A stretch of 64,000 nucleotides of DNA. Source: an uncultured Planctomycetales bacterium (GTDB taxonomy: Bacteria; Planctomycetota; Planctomycetia; Pirellulales; Thermoguttaceae). Within the stretch, counting starts at the first letter, position 1. Every line of letters starts with the position of its first letter. Location: NCBI GenBank assembly GCA_947305735.1, contig CAMZEO010000002.1:1-64000 (forward strand). The letters run 5' to 3'. Under the pieces are notes generated by a model. It ran no database searches, was not told the DNA's origin, and saw only the letters and a program-made list of their open reading frames with translations. The translations under genes were made by a program, and so were the position numbers. This document shows, piece after piece, positions 1 through 10,493 of this stretch.

Positions 1-164
1 CGATTAAGTCGAACGTGATTGACAAACTATGTCCCAAACCGGCGCCGGCGGCGACCGTCGAGTCTTCGGAAGGTCAAACGGAGGATCTTTTTGACTTCGA
101 AGAACCCGAGGTCGAAGAACCCGCCGACTCCTCCGCGCGAGGAGGCGAAGACTTTGCGGAATAG
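1..164 (+). CDS. 3' end of a truncated CDS with acidic C-terminus (...EDLFDFEEPEVEEPADSSARGGEDFAE*)
   Basis: Open frame from base 3 to TAG at 162-164; start lies outside the window. Confidence 0.55.
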   Translation, partial: IKSNVIDKLCPKPAPAATVESSEGQTEDLFDFEEPEVEEPADSSARGGEDFAE

Positions 165-345
165 TTAAAGACGATCGCGACGAATTGGTTTTGAATTTTT
201 GCGCGGCTCGCGGGGAAGAACGCCCATCCCCGCCTAGCGCCCGATTTATTTTTCTCTATAATGAGTAGGCTGGGCGCGGCGCGAACGTTTCAAAGACGAC
301 GCGTCGGCGTTTGCGTTTCCGCGCGGTTGTTAAGGTTGCTGATAG

Positions 346-999
346 ATGGCGTTGTTTTATTTTGTCGTCGCAAGTTTTCCCTTTGCGTTGTACTTGTTGA
401 CGTTGGCGTATATTCATGGTCGAGGCGTTCCGTTTGTCGCGAGCGGTCGACGCGATTTTATCGCGCTGTGCCTTGCTCTATTCGGCGTTTTTTTTATAGG
501 ACCGGGACAACTTCTCGTCACGTGGGGCGCCGCCGCCGTCTGGGGAAAGTACGCGTGGGTTCTCATTGCCGCTCTGTGTTTTTTGGTCGTTCTTCTGATT
601 TCGTCGAATATGCGACCGAGAATTATCGTGTATAACGCCGCGCGCGAATCGTTGAGGAAAATATTGACGACCACGGCGATTTCGCTCGACGACGAAGCGC
701 GCTGGAGCGGTTCCGCGCTTAATATGCCCGGTTTGGGCGTTCAATTCTACCTTGACCCGAGCGGGATCGGGCGCGCCGCCGTTATCGTTAGGATCGACTC
801 GAATCCTTCTCAGGAAGGATGGACGCGCTTCGCCAAAGAGCTGAAAAACGCCGCGAACAACGCGGAACGCGCTCGAGGTCGCGCGTTGTGCGTCGCGTTC
901 GCGGCGCTGGGATTGGGGCTTTTGGTCGCCGACGCGTTTTGTTTCCTGCAACGTCGGGACGAGTTGCGCGACGCTCTTACGTTTTACTTGTCCGTTTGA
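346..999 (+). CDS. Hypothetical membrane protein
   Basis: 217-aa ORF with several hydrophobic segments, just upstream of the PP2C gene on the same strand. Confidence 0.6.
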   Translation: MALFYFVVASFPFALYLLTLAYIHGRGVPFVASGRRDFIALCLALFGVFFIGPGQLLVTWGAAAVWGKYAWVLIAALCFLVVLLISSNMRPRIIVYNAARESLRKILTTTAISLDDEARWSGSALNMPGLGVQFYLDPSGIGRAAVIVRIDSNPSQEGWTRFAKELKNAANNAERARGRALCVAFAALGLGLLVADAFCFLQRRDELRDALTFYLSV

Positions 1000-1036
1000 G
1001 ACGCTATGAAAGGTTTTGATCCTAAGGTTGGTTAAA

Positions 1037-2374
1037 ATGAGCGACAATTGGCGGAGCGAATCGATCGCGTTTTCAGCGGGCACCGACGTCGGCATGCGAC
1101 GTTCGAATAATCAGGATCATTATTGCGTCGAACCCGCTTCATCGCTCCGACTTTGGAACGCGCGCGGACACCTTTTTATAGTCGCCGACGGCATGGGCGC
1201 CCATGCGGCCGGCGAGCGCGCAAGCGAGTTGGCGACGAAAATCGTTTCGCAGTCATATCTCAAAAGAACCAACGAAAATCCGCCCGAGGCGCTTAAAAAC
1301 GCCATTCTCGAGGCTCACGCCGTCATTAAAAAGCAAGGGGAAGTCGACCGCGCGTTTGAGAATATGGGAACTACGTGCGACGCGTTGGTTCTTTTGCCCG
1401 ACCGCGGATACATAGGACACGTCGGCGACTCGCGCGTTTACCGCGTTCGCGGCGGCGTCGTCGAACAGATGACGAGAGATCACAGTCTTGTTTGGGAAGT
1501 GCGACACGATCCGTACGCTCATCCCGATTTGCGTCGCGTCGCGCATATTCCCAAAAACGTCATTACGCGTTCGCTGGGGCCTACGGAAAATTTGAACGTC
1601 GACCTCGAGGGACCCTTTGTTCTCAAACCGGGGGACGTGTTTCTGCTGTGTAGCGACGGACTATCCGGGCAGGTTTCCGACGCGGAAATCGGTCAGATTC
1701 TCGAGATTTTTCAGCCGAGCGACGCCACGGAATCTCTTGTCAACCTCGCCAATCTTCGCGGGGGACCCGACAACGTGACGGTCGTTGTCGCGCGGATTAA
1801 ATCGGTTTCTAAAACCGAGAAAATCGACCAGGAAATTAAGAAGGTCGCGAAAATCTACGAAAAGCGCCCGCCGTTGAGCGCCGTCGCGTTGGCGTCGTCG
1901 ATCGCGGCGTTTGTGTTTTGGGCGCTCGCCGGCGTTCTCATGTTGGTCGATTCTTCCGACGCGCCCGGTCTTATGGGCGTCAAAATTGCCTCCGCCGCGC
2001 TCGCCGCAATTTGCACGACGCTCTTCTTTATTCTCGGTCGCGCGTCCATTTTTCGCGCGCCGCGTTTGGATCAGGACGATCGGCAACTTGTCAAAGAGCC
2101 TTACGCGCGCGCTTCCGCCGCGCCGACGAAGGAGTTTCACGAGAATATTTTCGCCGTGTGCGACGAACTTTGCCGCGTGATGAAAAACGATGAAATCAAC
2201 GCGAAAATTAAGCTTGAACCCGATTGTTGGAAAAAAATAGACGAGGCCAGAAGACAAGCGAAAAACGCCGCCGACAGAGGAGATTACGCAAGTTCCATCC
2301 GCGCCAACTTCAGCGTGGTCAATTACGCGATGGGGGAATATAAAAAGAACGCCCCTCCGCGGAGAAAAGGTTGA
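1037..2374 (+). CDS. PP2C-family Ser/Thr protein phosphatase with C-terminal TM segments
   Basis: Motifs GTDVGMRRSNNQDH, FIVADGMGAHAAGE, GHVGDSRVYR, LLCSDGLSG, GGPDNVTVVV; internal ATG at 1037 preferred over 1016. Confidence 0.93.
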   Translation: MSDNWRSESIAFSAGTDVGMRRSNNQDHYCVEPASSLRLWNARGHLFIVADGMGAHAAGERASELATKIVSQSYLKRTNENPPEALKNAILEAHAVIKKQGEVDRAFENMGTTCDALVLLPDRGYIGHVGDSRVYRVRGGVVEQMTRDHSLVWEVRHDPYAHPDLRRVAHIPKNVITRSLGPTENLNVDLEGPFVLKPGDVFLLCSDGLSGQVSDAEIGQILEIFQPSDATESLVNLANLRGGPDNVTVVVARIKSVSKTEKIDQEIKKVAKIYEKRPPLSAVALASSIAAFVFWALAGVLMLVDSSDAPGLMGVKIASAALAAICTTLFFILGRASIFRAPRLDQDDRQLVKEPYARASAAPTKEFHENIFAVCDELCRVMKNDEINAKIKLEPDCWKKIDEARRQAKNAADRGDYASSIRANFSVVNYAMGEYKKNAPPRRKG

Positions 2375-2530
2375 TAAAATAACGTCGCGAAATTCTCGTC
2401 GACGTTCCCGCGCGGTTGACGGTTTGAGTTTTTTTTTTAAACTGTGACGCAGTTTCCCGTCGCGTCCGACTTTGGAACGTCGGCGCCGTTTCCAGACGGG
2501 AGGAACATAAACGAGAAAGATAGGCGCGCG

Positions 2531-3298
2531 ATGTTGGCGAAAAGGGTTATTCCTTGTTTGGACGTTTGCGGAGGACGCGTCGTAAAGGGCGTCAATTTCC
2601 TTAATTTACAAGACGCCGGCGATCCCGTCGAAGTCGCGAAACGATACGAGCGCGAAGGAGCCGACGAGCTTGTCTTTCTGGACATTACCGCCAGCCATGA
2701 ACAGCGCGACGTTATCGTCGACGTCGTGAGAAAAACCGCCGACGTCGTTTTCATGCCGTTGACGGTCGGCGGGGGTATTCGAACGGTCGAAGATTTCAGA
2801 AAGATCCTCAACGCGGGTTCCGACAAAGTCTCGATCAACTCCTCCGCCGTGAAGACTCCCGACCTTGTCAACGCCGCCGCCGCGCGGTTCGGCAGTCAGT
2901 GCGTCGTCGTCAATATCGACCCGAAGCGCGTCATGCGCGACGGAAAAGAGTTTTGGGAAGTCTTTATCCACGGAGGACGCGTTCCGACGGGGCTTGAAGC
3001 GGTCGCTTGGGCGCGCGAGGTTGAAGAACGCGGCGCGGGCGAGATTGTTTTAACTTCGATGGACGGCGACGGAACAAAAAACGGGTACGACCTTCCAATT
3101 TTAAAAGCGGTCGCCGAAGCCGTCCGCATACCTGTGGTGGCCAGCGGAGGCGCGGGCAAGCCGAAACATTTCGTCGAGGCGGTCGTCGAAGGAAAAGCCT
3201 CCGCCGTGTTGGCCGCGAGCGTCTTTCATTACGGTCTGTATTCGATCGCCGAAGTGAAGGAGGCGATGCGCGCCGCGGGGGTGCCCGTAAGAGTTTGA
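2531..3298 (+). CDS. hisF: Imidazole glycerol phosphate synthase subunit HisF
   Basis: [62 protein letters not shown] start 2444 is probably upstream of the true start. Confidence 0.95.
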   Translation: MLAKRVIPCLDVCGGRVVKGVNFLNLQDAGDPVEVAKRYEREGADELVFLDITASHEQRDVIVDVVRKTADVVFMPLTVGGGIRTVEDFRKILNAGSDKVSINSSAVKTPDLVNAAAARFGSQCVVVNIDPKRVMRDGKEFWEVFIHGGRVPTGLEAVAWAREVEERGAGEIVLTSMDGDGTKNGYDLPILKAVAEAVRIPVVASGGAGKPKHFVEAVVEGKASAVLAASVFHYGLYSIAEVKEAMRAAGVPVRV

Positions 3299-3391
3299 TA
3301 ATTAACGCGGCCTTGTCAACGAAGCCGTTAACGTCGCGCGTCGACTGAAAGTTCTCCGTCGATCGTCGCTTTGCCATAAAGGAGTCGTCTA

Positions 3392-4534
3392 ATGTCGTCA
3401 GTCGATCTGCCCGATCGCGTGTTTAGAAAGAAAAAGGATCTTGAAATCGATCCGCTGTTCCGCGCTCTCGTCAAGCTGTCCGGTTCCGACCTTCACCTGA
3501 AGGTCGACCGTCCTCCTTACGTGCGCGTTAAGGGCGCCTTGCGCACGCTGAACCGCGGACCTATTGACGACGACGAAATGAATCGCCTCATCTTCCCCAT
3601 GATGGACGAGCGCAACCGGAAAATCTATAACGACACCGGCGGCGCGGACTTCGCGCACACGTGCGTCGTCGACGGCGTTTCCTGGCGCTTCCGCGTCAAC
3701 GTTCTGACGCAAATGGGGCACGTCGGGCTTGTCGCGCGCCGCATTAACAACTTTATTCCCGAATTGGAAAAACTTCACATTCCGTCGGTTCTTTACGAGT
3801 TGTGCAAGTTCAGCCAGGGGATGATTCTTCTCGCGGGCGTGACGGGGTCCGGAAAGTCGACGACCATCGCGTCCATGTTGAACTGGATCAATAAGAATTA
3901 CAACAAACACATATTGACCCTCGAGGACCCGATCGAATTTATGTTCACCGAGGAAAAATGCCTGATTAATCAGCGCGAGATTGGTCAGGACGTCGTTGAC
4001 TTTGAAGTCGGCATGAAACACGCCGTCCGCGAAGACCCCGACGTCATGCTCGTAGGGGAAATGCGCGACCGCGAAACGTTCGAAACCGCTATTCACGCGG
4101 CGGAAACGGGGCACTTGGTGTTCGGAACTATTCACGCGTCCACGGCTCCGTCGACTATCGGGCGTATTCTCGACCTGTTTCCCGCCAATATGCACAAGGC
4201 GATTCGATCCGCCATCGCGATGAATATGAAAGGCATCGTCGCGCAAAAATTGCTTCCGTCGATTTTACCCGGCGTCCAGCGCGTGCCTACGTGCGAAATC
4301 ATGATCGTCAACAACGTTATCCGAAAGTTGATTCTCGAAGGCGAAGACGAAAAACTCGGCGACGCTATCCGTATTCAGGCGCAAGAAGGGATGCAAGACT
4401 TCACGATGTCTCTTAAGTCGCTCGTTCAGATGAAGAAAATCGACCGCGCGACCGCCTTTGAAGTCGCGCCTAATATCGAGTCCCTGAAAATGGCTCTCAA
4501 AGGCATCGAGGTCAAGGAGCCGGGTATTCTCTGA
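3392..4534 (+). CDS. PilT-like type IV pilus/secretion ATPase
   Basis: Walker A GVTGSGKST, VREDPDVMLVGEMRDRET, HAAETGHLVFGTIHAST. Confidence 0.93.
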   Translation: MSSVDLPDRVFRKKKDLEIDPLFRALVKLSGSDLHLKVDRPPYVRVKGALRTLNRGPIDDDEMNRLIFPMMDERNRKIYNDTGGADFAHTCVVDGVSWRFRVNVLTQMGHVGLVARRINNFIPELEKLHIPSVLYELCKFSQGMILLAGVTGSGKSTTIASMLNWINKNYNKHILTLEDPIEFMFTEEKCLINQREIGQDVVDFEVGMKHAVREDPDVMLVGEMRDRETFETAIHAAETGHLVFGTIHASTAPSTIGRILDLFPANMHKAIRSAIAMNMKGIVAQKLLPSILPGVQRVPTCEIMIVNNVIRKLILEGEDEKLGDAIRIQAQEGMQDFTMSLKSLVQMKKIDRATAFEVAPNIESLKMALKGIEVKEPGIL

Positions 4535-4660
4535 GCGGCTTGAAAAAGTTCGCGGACGAATCTTTTTGGTCGTTCGCGAGCGTCGCGCGCAAACTGCGGG
4601 GCGTTTCGACGAACGCGTCGCTCACGTGGAAACGATTTTTTCGTTATAAGTTGGTAAGAT

Positions 4661-6517
4661 ATGAGATTAGAAAAGATTAAGAAGTGTTCGCGCTATGCGG
4701 CGATCGTCGCGCTCGCGACCGTCGTTTTATTGACGTTTGCCGACGTCTGCGCGGCGGGTCAATACGACGATTTGGCGAAAGAAGCGATGACCAACGGATG
4801 GCGCAACGACGGGATGACGATATGCCCCATTAAGTTGGGAATCTTGCTTATTATCTATCTTGCCTGGGTCGCGTCGACCGGATGGTGCAACAACGATTCC
4901 GAAAGACTTGGCGATCCGGATCAGTCGAAATGGAACGGAATCAATATGATCGTTTTCGCGAGCGCGTTTGTCGTCGCGCTCCTGATTCCGATCTTCTGGG
5001 CGGGGCTTCCGGTCGTGATTCTGGGATGGCTGGTTCCAGTATTTGTTTACGTCAAGGCGCGCAACAAAGGCATGCTGGACGCCGACAAGGTGATGACTCC
5101 TTCCCATCTTTCCTTCTGGTTTAAGACGAAAGTCCTTAAAATGAAGGTTAAGCCGAAGCCGTTGCCTTACGAGGGCGGTTCGCCTATTCAGATTGAAGCG
5201 ACTGGTTTGAACGTCGACGAACACGTGAAAATGCTGCGCACCGTCGAAGCGCGCAACTACGAAGACAGCGTCGGGTACAACTTTTTTCGCGAACTCCTTT
5301 ACCACGCGCTCCACGCTCGCGCGACCGAAGTTATTATCGATTTCGGAGCCGAGGAGACGAAGTTCCAGTACCAAATCGACGGCGTCTATCATTTGATTCC
5401 CGACGCCGTCAAAAAACCGTGGCTTCGCGAACAGGCCGACGTCGTGGCGGCGACCGCCAAAAAGCTCGTCGGCGCCAATCCCGACGATCGACGCAACCGT
5501 CAAGGCGGTTACATTAAGTTGCTCTACGACAAGAATAAAAAGGGCAAGCCGAAGACGTGCGACGCGCTTCTTCAAACGGCGGGAACGGCGACCGGCGAAG
5601 TCTTTAAGATCGTCTTTCAGTTCAAAACGGCGTCCTTCAAGAACGTCTCGGAGATCTGCGACGATCACGACCGACAAGAGAAGATGCGCGCGCTCATTAA
5701 CAGCGACAAAGGGCTCGTCGTTCTCGCGACCGCGCCTCATCAAGGTCTGAAAACTCTGACGACGGTTATGTTCAACACGGCGGATCGTTTCACGCGCGAC
5801 TTCTCGGGGGTGGAAGACGTGCAGCATCCCTACGAATTCATCGAGAATATCACGACGACAAAGTACGATTCCGCAAAAGGGCAAACCCCGATGGACGTTT
5901 TGCCCGACGTCTATTTCAGAGAGCCGAAAGTCGTCCTGATTCGCGATATGGTTACCCTTGACGCGTGGAAACTCGCGTGCGAGGAAGTGAAGAACGATCG
6001 TCTGATTATTTCGACGTTTCGCGCTCCCGATTCCGTGTCCGCGATTATTGGGCTCCTAAAATTCGGGGTCGAGCCTGAAAGTCTCGCTTCCGCGCTTACC
6101 GCGGTTCTTTCGCAACGTCTTGTCAGAAAGTTGTGCGAAACGTGCAAAGAAGAAATCAAGCCGGATCCGCGCGTTATTCAACAACTCGGACTGGATCCGG
6201 AAACGAAAAAGATCTATCGCAAGCGCGTTCATGAACCGGTCGAGCCCGGCCAACGAGACTATTACGTTCCGTGCGAAGACTGCCGCGACATTGGTTTTAA
6301 AAATCGCGTCGCCGTTTACGATATGTTGGAAATAACCGACGAGATGCGTCAGGTGATCGCCGCGAACGCCGATCTTGCCAAGAAGGAGCAGGCGTTGCGG
6401 CAACTCGCGTTCAAGAGCGGTCAGCGCGGTTTCCTCGTCGACGGCGCGAGACTCGTTCAAAAAGGCGTCACGTCTTACGAGGAACTCGTTCGTTGCCTTT
6501 CCGGTAAGACGAACTGA
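4661..6517 (+). CDS. GspE/PilB-like ATPase-family protein with N-terminal TM region and degenerate nucleotide-binding motifs
   Basis: GspE/PilB architecture and C-terminal CxxC...CxxC (LCETCKEE...PCEDC) retained; Walker A reads ATAPHQGLKTLTT. Confidence 0.8.
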   Translation: MRLEKIKKCSRYAAIVALATVVLLTFADVCAAGQYDDLAKEAMTNGWRNDGMTICPIKLGILLIIYLAWVASTGWCNNDSERLGDPDQSKWNGINMIVFASAFVVALLIPIFWAGLPVVILGWLVPVFVYVKARNKGMLDADKVMTPSHLSFWFKTKVLKMKVKPKPLPYEGGSPIQIEATGLNVDEHVKMLRTVEARNYEDSVGYNFFRELLYHALHARATEVIIDFGAEETKFQYQIDGVYHLIPDAVKKPWLREQADVVAATAKKLVGANPDDRRNRQGGYIKLLYDKNKKGKPKTCDALLQTAGTATGEVFKIVFQFKTASFKNVSEICDDHDRQEKMRALINSDKGLVVLATAPHQGLKTLTTVMFNTADRFTRDFSGVEDVQHPYEFIENITTTKYDSAKGQTPMDVLPDVYFREPKVVLIRDMVTLDAWKLACEEVKNDRLIISTFRAPDSVSAIIGLLKFGVEPESLASALTAVLSQRLVRKLCETCKEEIKPDPRVIQQLGLDPETKKIYRKRVHEPVEPGQRDYYVPCEDCRDIGFKNRVAVYDMLEITDEMRQVIAANADLAKKEQALRQLAFKSGQRGFLVDGARLVQKGVTSYEELVRCLSGKTN

Positions 6518-6568
6518 ACGACGTCCGTTTTTCTCGAACAATTAACGTATTAAGCGCATAAAGGTGAT

Positions 6569-7165
6569 ATGATGGGCAAGGGGTTTTGGATCCTGAGCGT
6601 TTTGACGGCCGTGGGCTCCCTGGCGTTCTGGCACAAACTGAGGCTTTGGAGCATCGCGATCGTCGGGTTTAACGTTATATTCGCGACGCTTTTTGCGATC
6701 GGACTGTTTGAAATGTTCGCGACTTTTTTGGGCGGTTTTCTTTCCGCCTTTGCGTTCTACAACGACATGATCGCTTTTTTTCTGATCTTTGTCCTGACCC
6801 TGGCGATCCTGATGTTTCTCACGAGTCGTATATCGAAGGTCGATCTTTTCTTTTCGGATAAAACGAACACAATTGGAAAATGGATCGTTTCGCTTCTCGT
6901 CGTTGTTGGTTTCTCGAGCGTTACGACGTTTGTTTTCTACGAAATTATGCCGGAAAAACCGAAAGAGCCCGCGAAATTTGCGTCGATGGCGTTGATCGAT
7001 TTCGTCTCGAGAGGCTCGTTGTCCCCGATGATCGGCGATGCTCGGTGGAGCACCGACGAATTCGTTCGCGGACAGCAAAAACGCGACGCCGTGGTCTACA
7101 CGCAATCGGTAGCCGAGGGAAACGACGGGTGGAATTGCGAAGGCGACGATCCGAACGCGCATTGA
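6569..7165 (+). CDS. Hypothetical multi-pass membrane protein
   Basis: 198-aa ORF, strongly hydrophobic N-terminal two-thirds. Confidence 0.6.
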   Translation: MMGKGFWILSVLTAVGSLAFWHKLRLWSIAIVGFNVIFATLFAIGLFEMFATFLGGFLSAFAFYNDMIAFFLIFVLTLAILMFLTSRISKVDLFFSDKTNTIGKWIVSLLVVVGFSSVTTFVFYEIMPEKPKEPAKFASMALIDFVSRGSLSPMIGDARWSTDEFVRGQQKRDAVVYTQSVAEGNDGWNCEGDDPNAH

Positions 7166-7222
7166 CGGAACCGAAAAACGTCGAAAGAACGTTTGATTTA
7201 ACAAGAGCCAGGAGATATAGAA

Positions 7223-8065
7223 ATGGCTAAAAAAGAAGCGTTGCAAAAGACGAGCGGCTCCTTGTTCGATTCTTCGTTGAGCAATCTTGCATACGCGCGA
7301 TCGGAAGTTGACGAGCAGGTTTCTAAAAGGCTGTCTCCTCTGGCGGTCGCGTCGGTCGTCGTCGGAGTTTTGTCGCCGTTGGCGTTTGTGAACGTCGCGT
7401 GCGTCGCCTTTTCCGCGGTCGCGGCGCTCTTTGCCATTGCCGCGTTTGTTGGGATAGATCGTTCCGGCGGCGAGATTACCGGACGAAAATTGGCGAGTCT
7501 GGGACTTGCGCTCGCGGTGATTACGGCGGTCGGCGCGCCCGTTCGTCGCGCGGTATATCGCATGGAATTTGAACGTCAGGCTGCCGATTTTTGCGAAGTC
7601 TGGTTCGACGCCGCTAAAAACGGCGACGCGTGTCAAATCCGGCAGATGAGCAATCCGTATTGGAAGCGCGCGACGATTATGTCCCATCAGGACGAAGTCG
7701 ATTATTTCTACCGCGATATGGGAAACGACGAAGAGCCTCATTACATGACGCATAATTTCCTCGCGAATCCCACGTTGCTGACGCTTTACGCGCTGGGCGA
7801 CAGGGCGCGCCATTCGTTCTACGCGACGACCGGAACGTTGCTGACCGGAAATACGGAGAGCGCGTCGCGCGTTTACGCCGTCACCTGCGAGCCCGATCCG
7901 AGCGATCCCAACTCCAAAAAACAAACGTTCTTCATCAGACTCGTCTGCAGCCGCGTCCATGCGGAAACGGAGGAGGGCGAAAAACTTGTCGGATGGACGA
8001 TGGAGACCGCCGACTACGGCGCGATGAAATTGGATGAAAAAGGACTGCCCGTCTGGGAAGAATAA
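7223..8065 (+). CDS. Hypothetical membrane protein (DUF4190-like N-terminal TM pair)
   Basis: RBS-like aggagat then ATG; two TM helices (VASVVVGVLSPLAFVNVACVAFSAVAALFAIAAFVG...). Confidence 0.6.
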   Translation: MAKKEALQKTSGSLFDSSLSNLAYARSEVDEQVSKRLSPLAVASVVVGVLSPLAFVNVACVAFSAVAALFAIAAFVGIDRSGGEITGRKLASLGLALAVITAVGAPVRRAVYRMEFERQAADFCEVWFDAAKNGDACQIRQMSNPYWKRATIMSHQDEVDYFYRDMGNDEEPHYMTHNFLANPTLLTLYALGDRARHSFYATTGTLLTGNTESASRVYAVTCEPDPSDPNSKKQTFFIRLVCSRVHAETEEGEKLVGWTMETADYGAMKLDEKGLPVWEE

Positions 8066-8113
8066 ACGACGCGCGGTTGTTTTTTCCGAGACTCTCGTTC
8101 TTAAAGATTTTTT

Positions 8114-10426
8114 ATGCTCACTTACCGCGACGTGTTGGATTCCGGCGGTCTCATCGCGAGAGGACGTCCTAATTACGAGCGTCGCGACGCCCAGTTGGCG
8201 ATGGCGGCGGAGGTCGACGCCGCGATTCGCGAACGACGTTGCGTCGCCGTCGAGGCGGGAACGGGGGTCGGAAAGAGCTTCGCGTATCTCGCGCCCGCGA
8301 TTTTGTACGTCGTCGAGGATCAAGTTCGCGCTTTCTCCGAGGACGAGAACGCGGCGTCTTCTGAGGAAACGCCGGAAAACCGATTGGAAGGAACCGTTTT
8401 AAACGACGGAGCCGATTATGAATCGGTCGACGACGATCCGCGGAGAAGCCGTTCTTTGTCGTCCGATTCTATTGACGACAGTCCGCTGGAGCGTCGTCGC
8501 GTCGTCGTCTCCACGCACACGATCAGCCTGCAAGAACAGCTTATTGAAAAAGACGTTCCCTTTCTCAATTCGGTTCTTCCCTTTGAGTTTACCGCCGCTC
8601 TGGCGAAGGGACGCTCGAATTACGTCTGTCTGCGTCGGTACGCGCAGGCGAAAAAAAGCGCCGTCAACGGATCCCTGTTCGAGACCGACGAGCAAGCCGA
8701 ATTCGCCAGGCTTGACGACTGGTTGAAACAGGCGGTCGACGGTTCCAAATCGGAAATATCGCCGGCTCCTTCTTACGACGTCTGGAACGAAATCTGTTGC
8801 GAACAGGGAAACTGCCTTGGAAGGAAGTGTTCGCGCTTCGACCGTTGTTTTTATCATCGCGCCCGTCGCCGACTCGAACAGGCGCAGATTATCGTGGTCA
8901 ATCACGCGCTGCTTTTCAGCGATTTGGCGATCCGACAGGGCGGCTACGGAATATTGCCCGACTACGACGCGTTGATTTTTGACGAAGCGCACACGATGGA
9001 GCAGGTCGCCGCCGAGCATTTGGGCGGCGAATTGACCCTCGTCGCGATCGATAGGCTTTTGACAAGGCTTTACAACGATCGAAACAACAGAGGAATTCTC
9101 GTTGAAGAACTTAGTCGAATCGCGGACAAAACTATCCGCGAAGCGTTTCTCGACGCCGAACGGTTGGTCGACGACTGCAGAGATCGCGCGGCGGTTTTTT
9201 TCGAGGAGCTTTGCGACTGGCTCGACGACCGTCCCGGCTCTTCGGGGCGCGTTTTGGAAACGAACATCGTCGGAAACGGACTGGGCGAAGGATTGAATTT
9301 GCTCGCCGCGCGGCTCCGACGGCTCGCCGAATTTCTGGAAGATCCCGAAAGAAGACAAGAGTACGCGTCGTCGCGCGCGAAAGTCGAAACGTTTGCCGAA
9401 GCGATTGACGCCTGGTTGAACCAGCGCGACGAAGGGTTCGCCTACTGGCTTGAGCGAACGGCTGGAAAAGCGCGAGCGCGAATAACGATGTGTTCGGCGC
9501 CCGTCGACGTCGCGCCGATTCTGCGCGCCAAACTATTCGACGTCGTTCCGACCGTCGTCGCGGCAAGCGCCACGCTTACGACGTCGTCGGGTCGCGCCAG
9601 AAAATCGAAGGGATTGCGGAAAAAGCGCGACGAAGTCGCGCCCGAGGAGCGCGCCGACGACGCGTCGGCGAAGAATCCCGACGAAGAATCCGAAGAGACG
9701 AAAGACGCGTTCGCGTTTTTTCGCGGACGCGTCGGGATGACCGGCGCGCGCGCGCGAGCGTTGGGAAGCCCGTTCGATTACCGTCGTCAAATGACGCTCG
9801 TCCTTGCGAAAGGGCTGGAACTCGACGATTTCGACGATCGCGTCCGCGAGCTTAACCCAGTTGAACGCGACGCTTTCAACGAACGTCGATTGTTTCTCGC
9901 GCTGCGCGAATATGTGGAAGAGACGCGCGGAGGCGCGTTCGCGCTCTTTACGAACGCCGCTCAGATGAAACGCGCGACAGACGCGATTTCGCCTTGGCTG
10001 GCTGAAAAGAACTATCCTTTTTTTTCGCAGGCGGACGGTTTTCCGCGTCGCCGCATGGTTCAAATGTTCAAGGAGAGTTCCAACAGCGTTCTCTTTGGCG
10101 TCGACAGTTTCTGGCAAGGCGTGGACGTTCCCGGCGCCGCCTTGCGCAACGTGATTATTGTGAAGTTGCCTTTTTTGTCTCCCGGTCAGCCGTTGGTTGA
10201 GGCAAGATTGGAGCTCGTTCAGGAAAGAGGGGGGAACCCCTTCAAGGATTACCTTCTTCCGACGGCGATTTTAAAATTTAAACAAGGCGTCGGTCGTCTT
10301 ATTCGCGCGAAGGACGACGAGGGGCAAGTGGTCGTTCTCGACGAACGCGTTCATACGAAGTCTTACGGTCGCGCCTTTTTAGGCGCTTTGCCGGACTGCA
10401 AGTTGCGCGTCGATTTTTTCGAATGA
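8114..10426 (+). CDS. DinG/XPD-like ATP-dependent helicase
   Basis: VEAGTGVGKSFAYLAPA, Cys cluster CCEQGNCLGRKCSRFDRC, DEAH box (LIFDEAHTMEQVA), C-terminal FKQGVGRLIRAKDDEGQVVVLDERV. Confidence 0.9.
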   Translation: MLTYRDVLDSGGLIARGRPNYERRDAQLAMAAEVDAAIRERRCVAVEAGTGVGKSFAYLAPAILYVVEDQVRAFSEDENAASSEETPENRLEGTVLNDGADYESVDDDPRRSRSLSSDSIDDSPLERRRVVVSTHTISLQEQLIEKDVPFLNSVLPFEFTAALAKGRSNYVCLRRYAQAKKSAVNGSLFETDEQAEFARLDDWLKQAVDGSKSEISPAPSYDVWNEICCEQGNCLGRKCSRFDRCFYHRARRRLEQAQIIVVNHALLFSDLAIRQGGYGILPDYDALIFDEAHTMEQVAAEHLGGELTLVAIDRLLTRLYNDRNNRGILVEELSRIADKTIREAFLDAERLVDDCRDRAAVFFEELCDWLDDRPGSSGRVLETNIVGNGLGEGLNLLAARLRRLAEFLEDPERRQEYASSRAKVETFAEAIDAWLNQRDEGFAYWLERTAGKARARITMCSAPVDVAPILRAKLFDVVPTVVAASATLTTSSGRARKSKGLRKKRDEVAPEERADDASAKNPDEESEETKDAFAFFRGRVGMTGARARALGSPFDYRRQMTLVLAKGLELDDFDDRVRELNPVERDAFNERRLFLALREYVEETRGGAFALFTNAAQMKRATDAISPWLAEKNYPFFSQADGFPRRRMVQMFKESSNSVLFGVDSFWQGVDVPGAALRNVIIVKLPFLSPGQPLVEARLELVQERGGNPFKDYLLPTAILKFKQGVGRLIRAKDDEGQVVVLDERVHTKSYGRAFLGALPDCKLRVDFFE

Positions 10427-10493
10427 ATTCAATTCGACCGCGTCGACGTCGCCGTCCGCGCGAACCTTTAAACCTAAAACTCAGGACGACAAG

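Noticed and set aside
478-1095. 205-aa minus-strand ORF
   Set aside because: Antisense to a membrane-protein ORF; no recognisable motif
6542-8323. 593-aa minus-strand ORF
   Set aside because: Arg/His-rich shadow ORF covering two plus-strand genes with RBSs and TM segments
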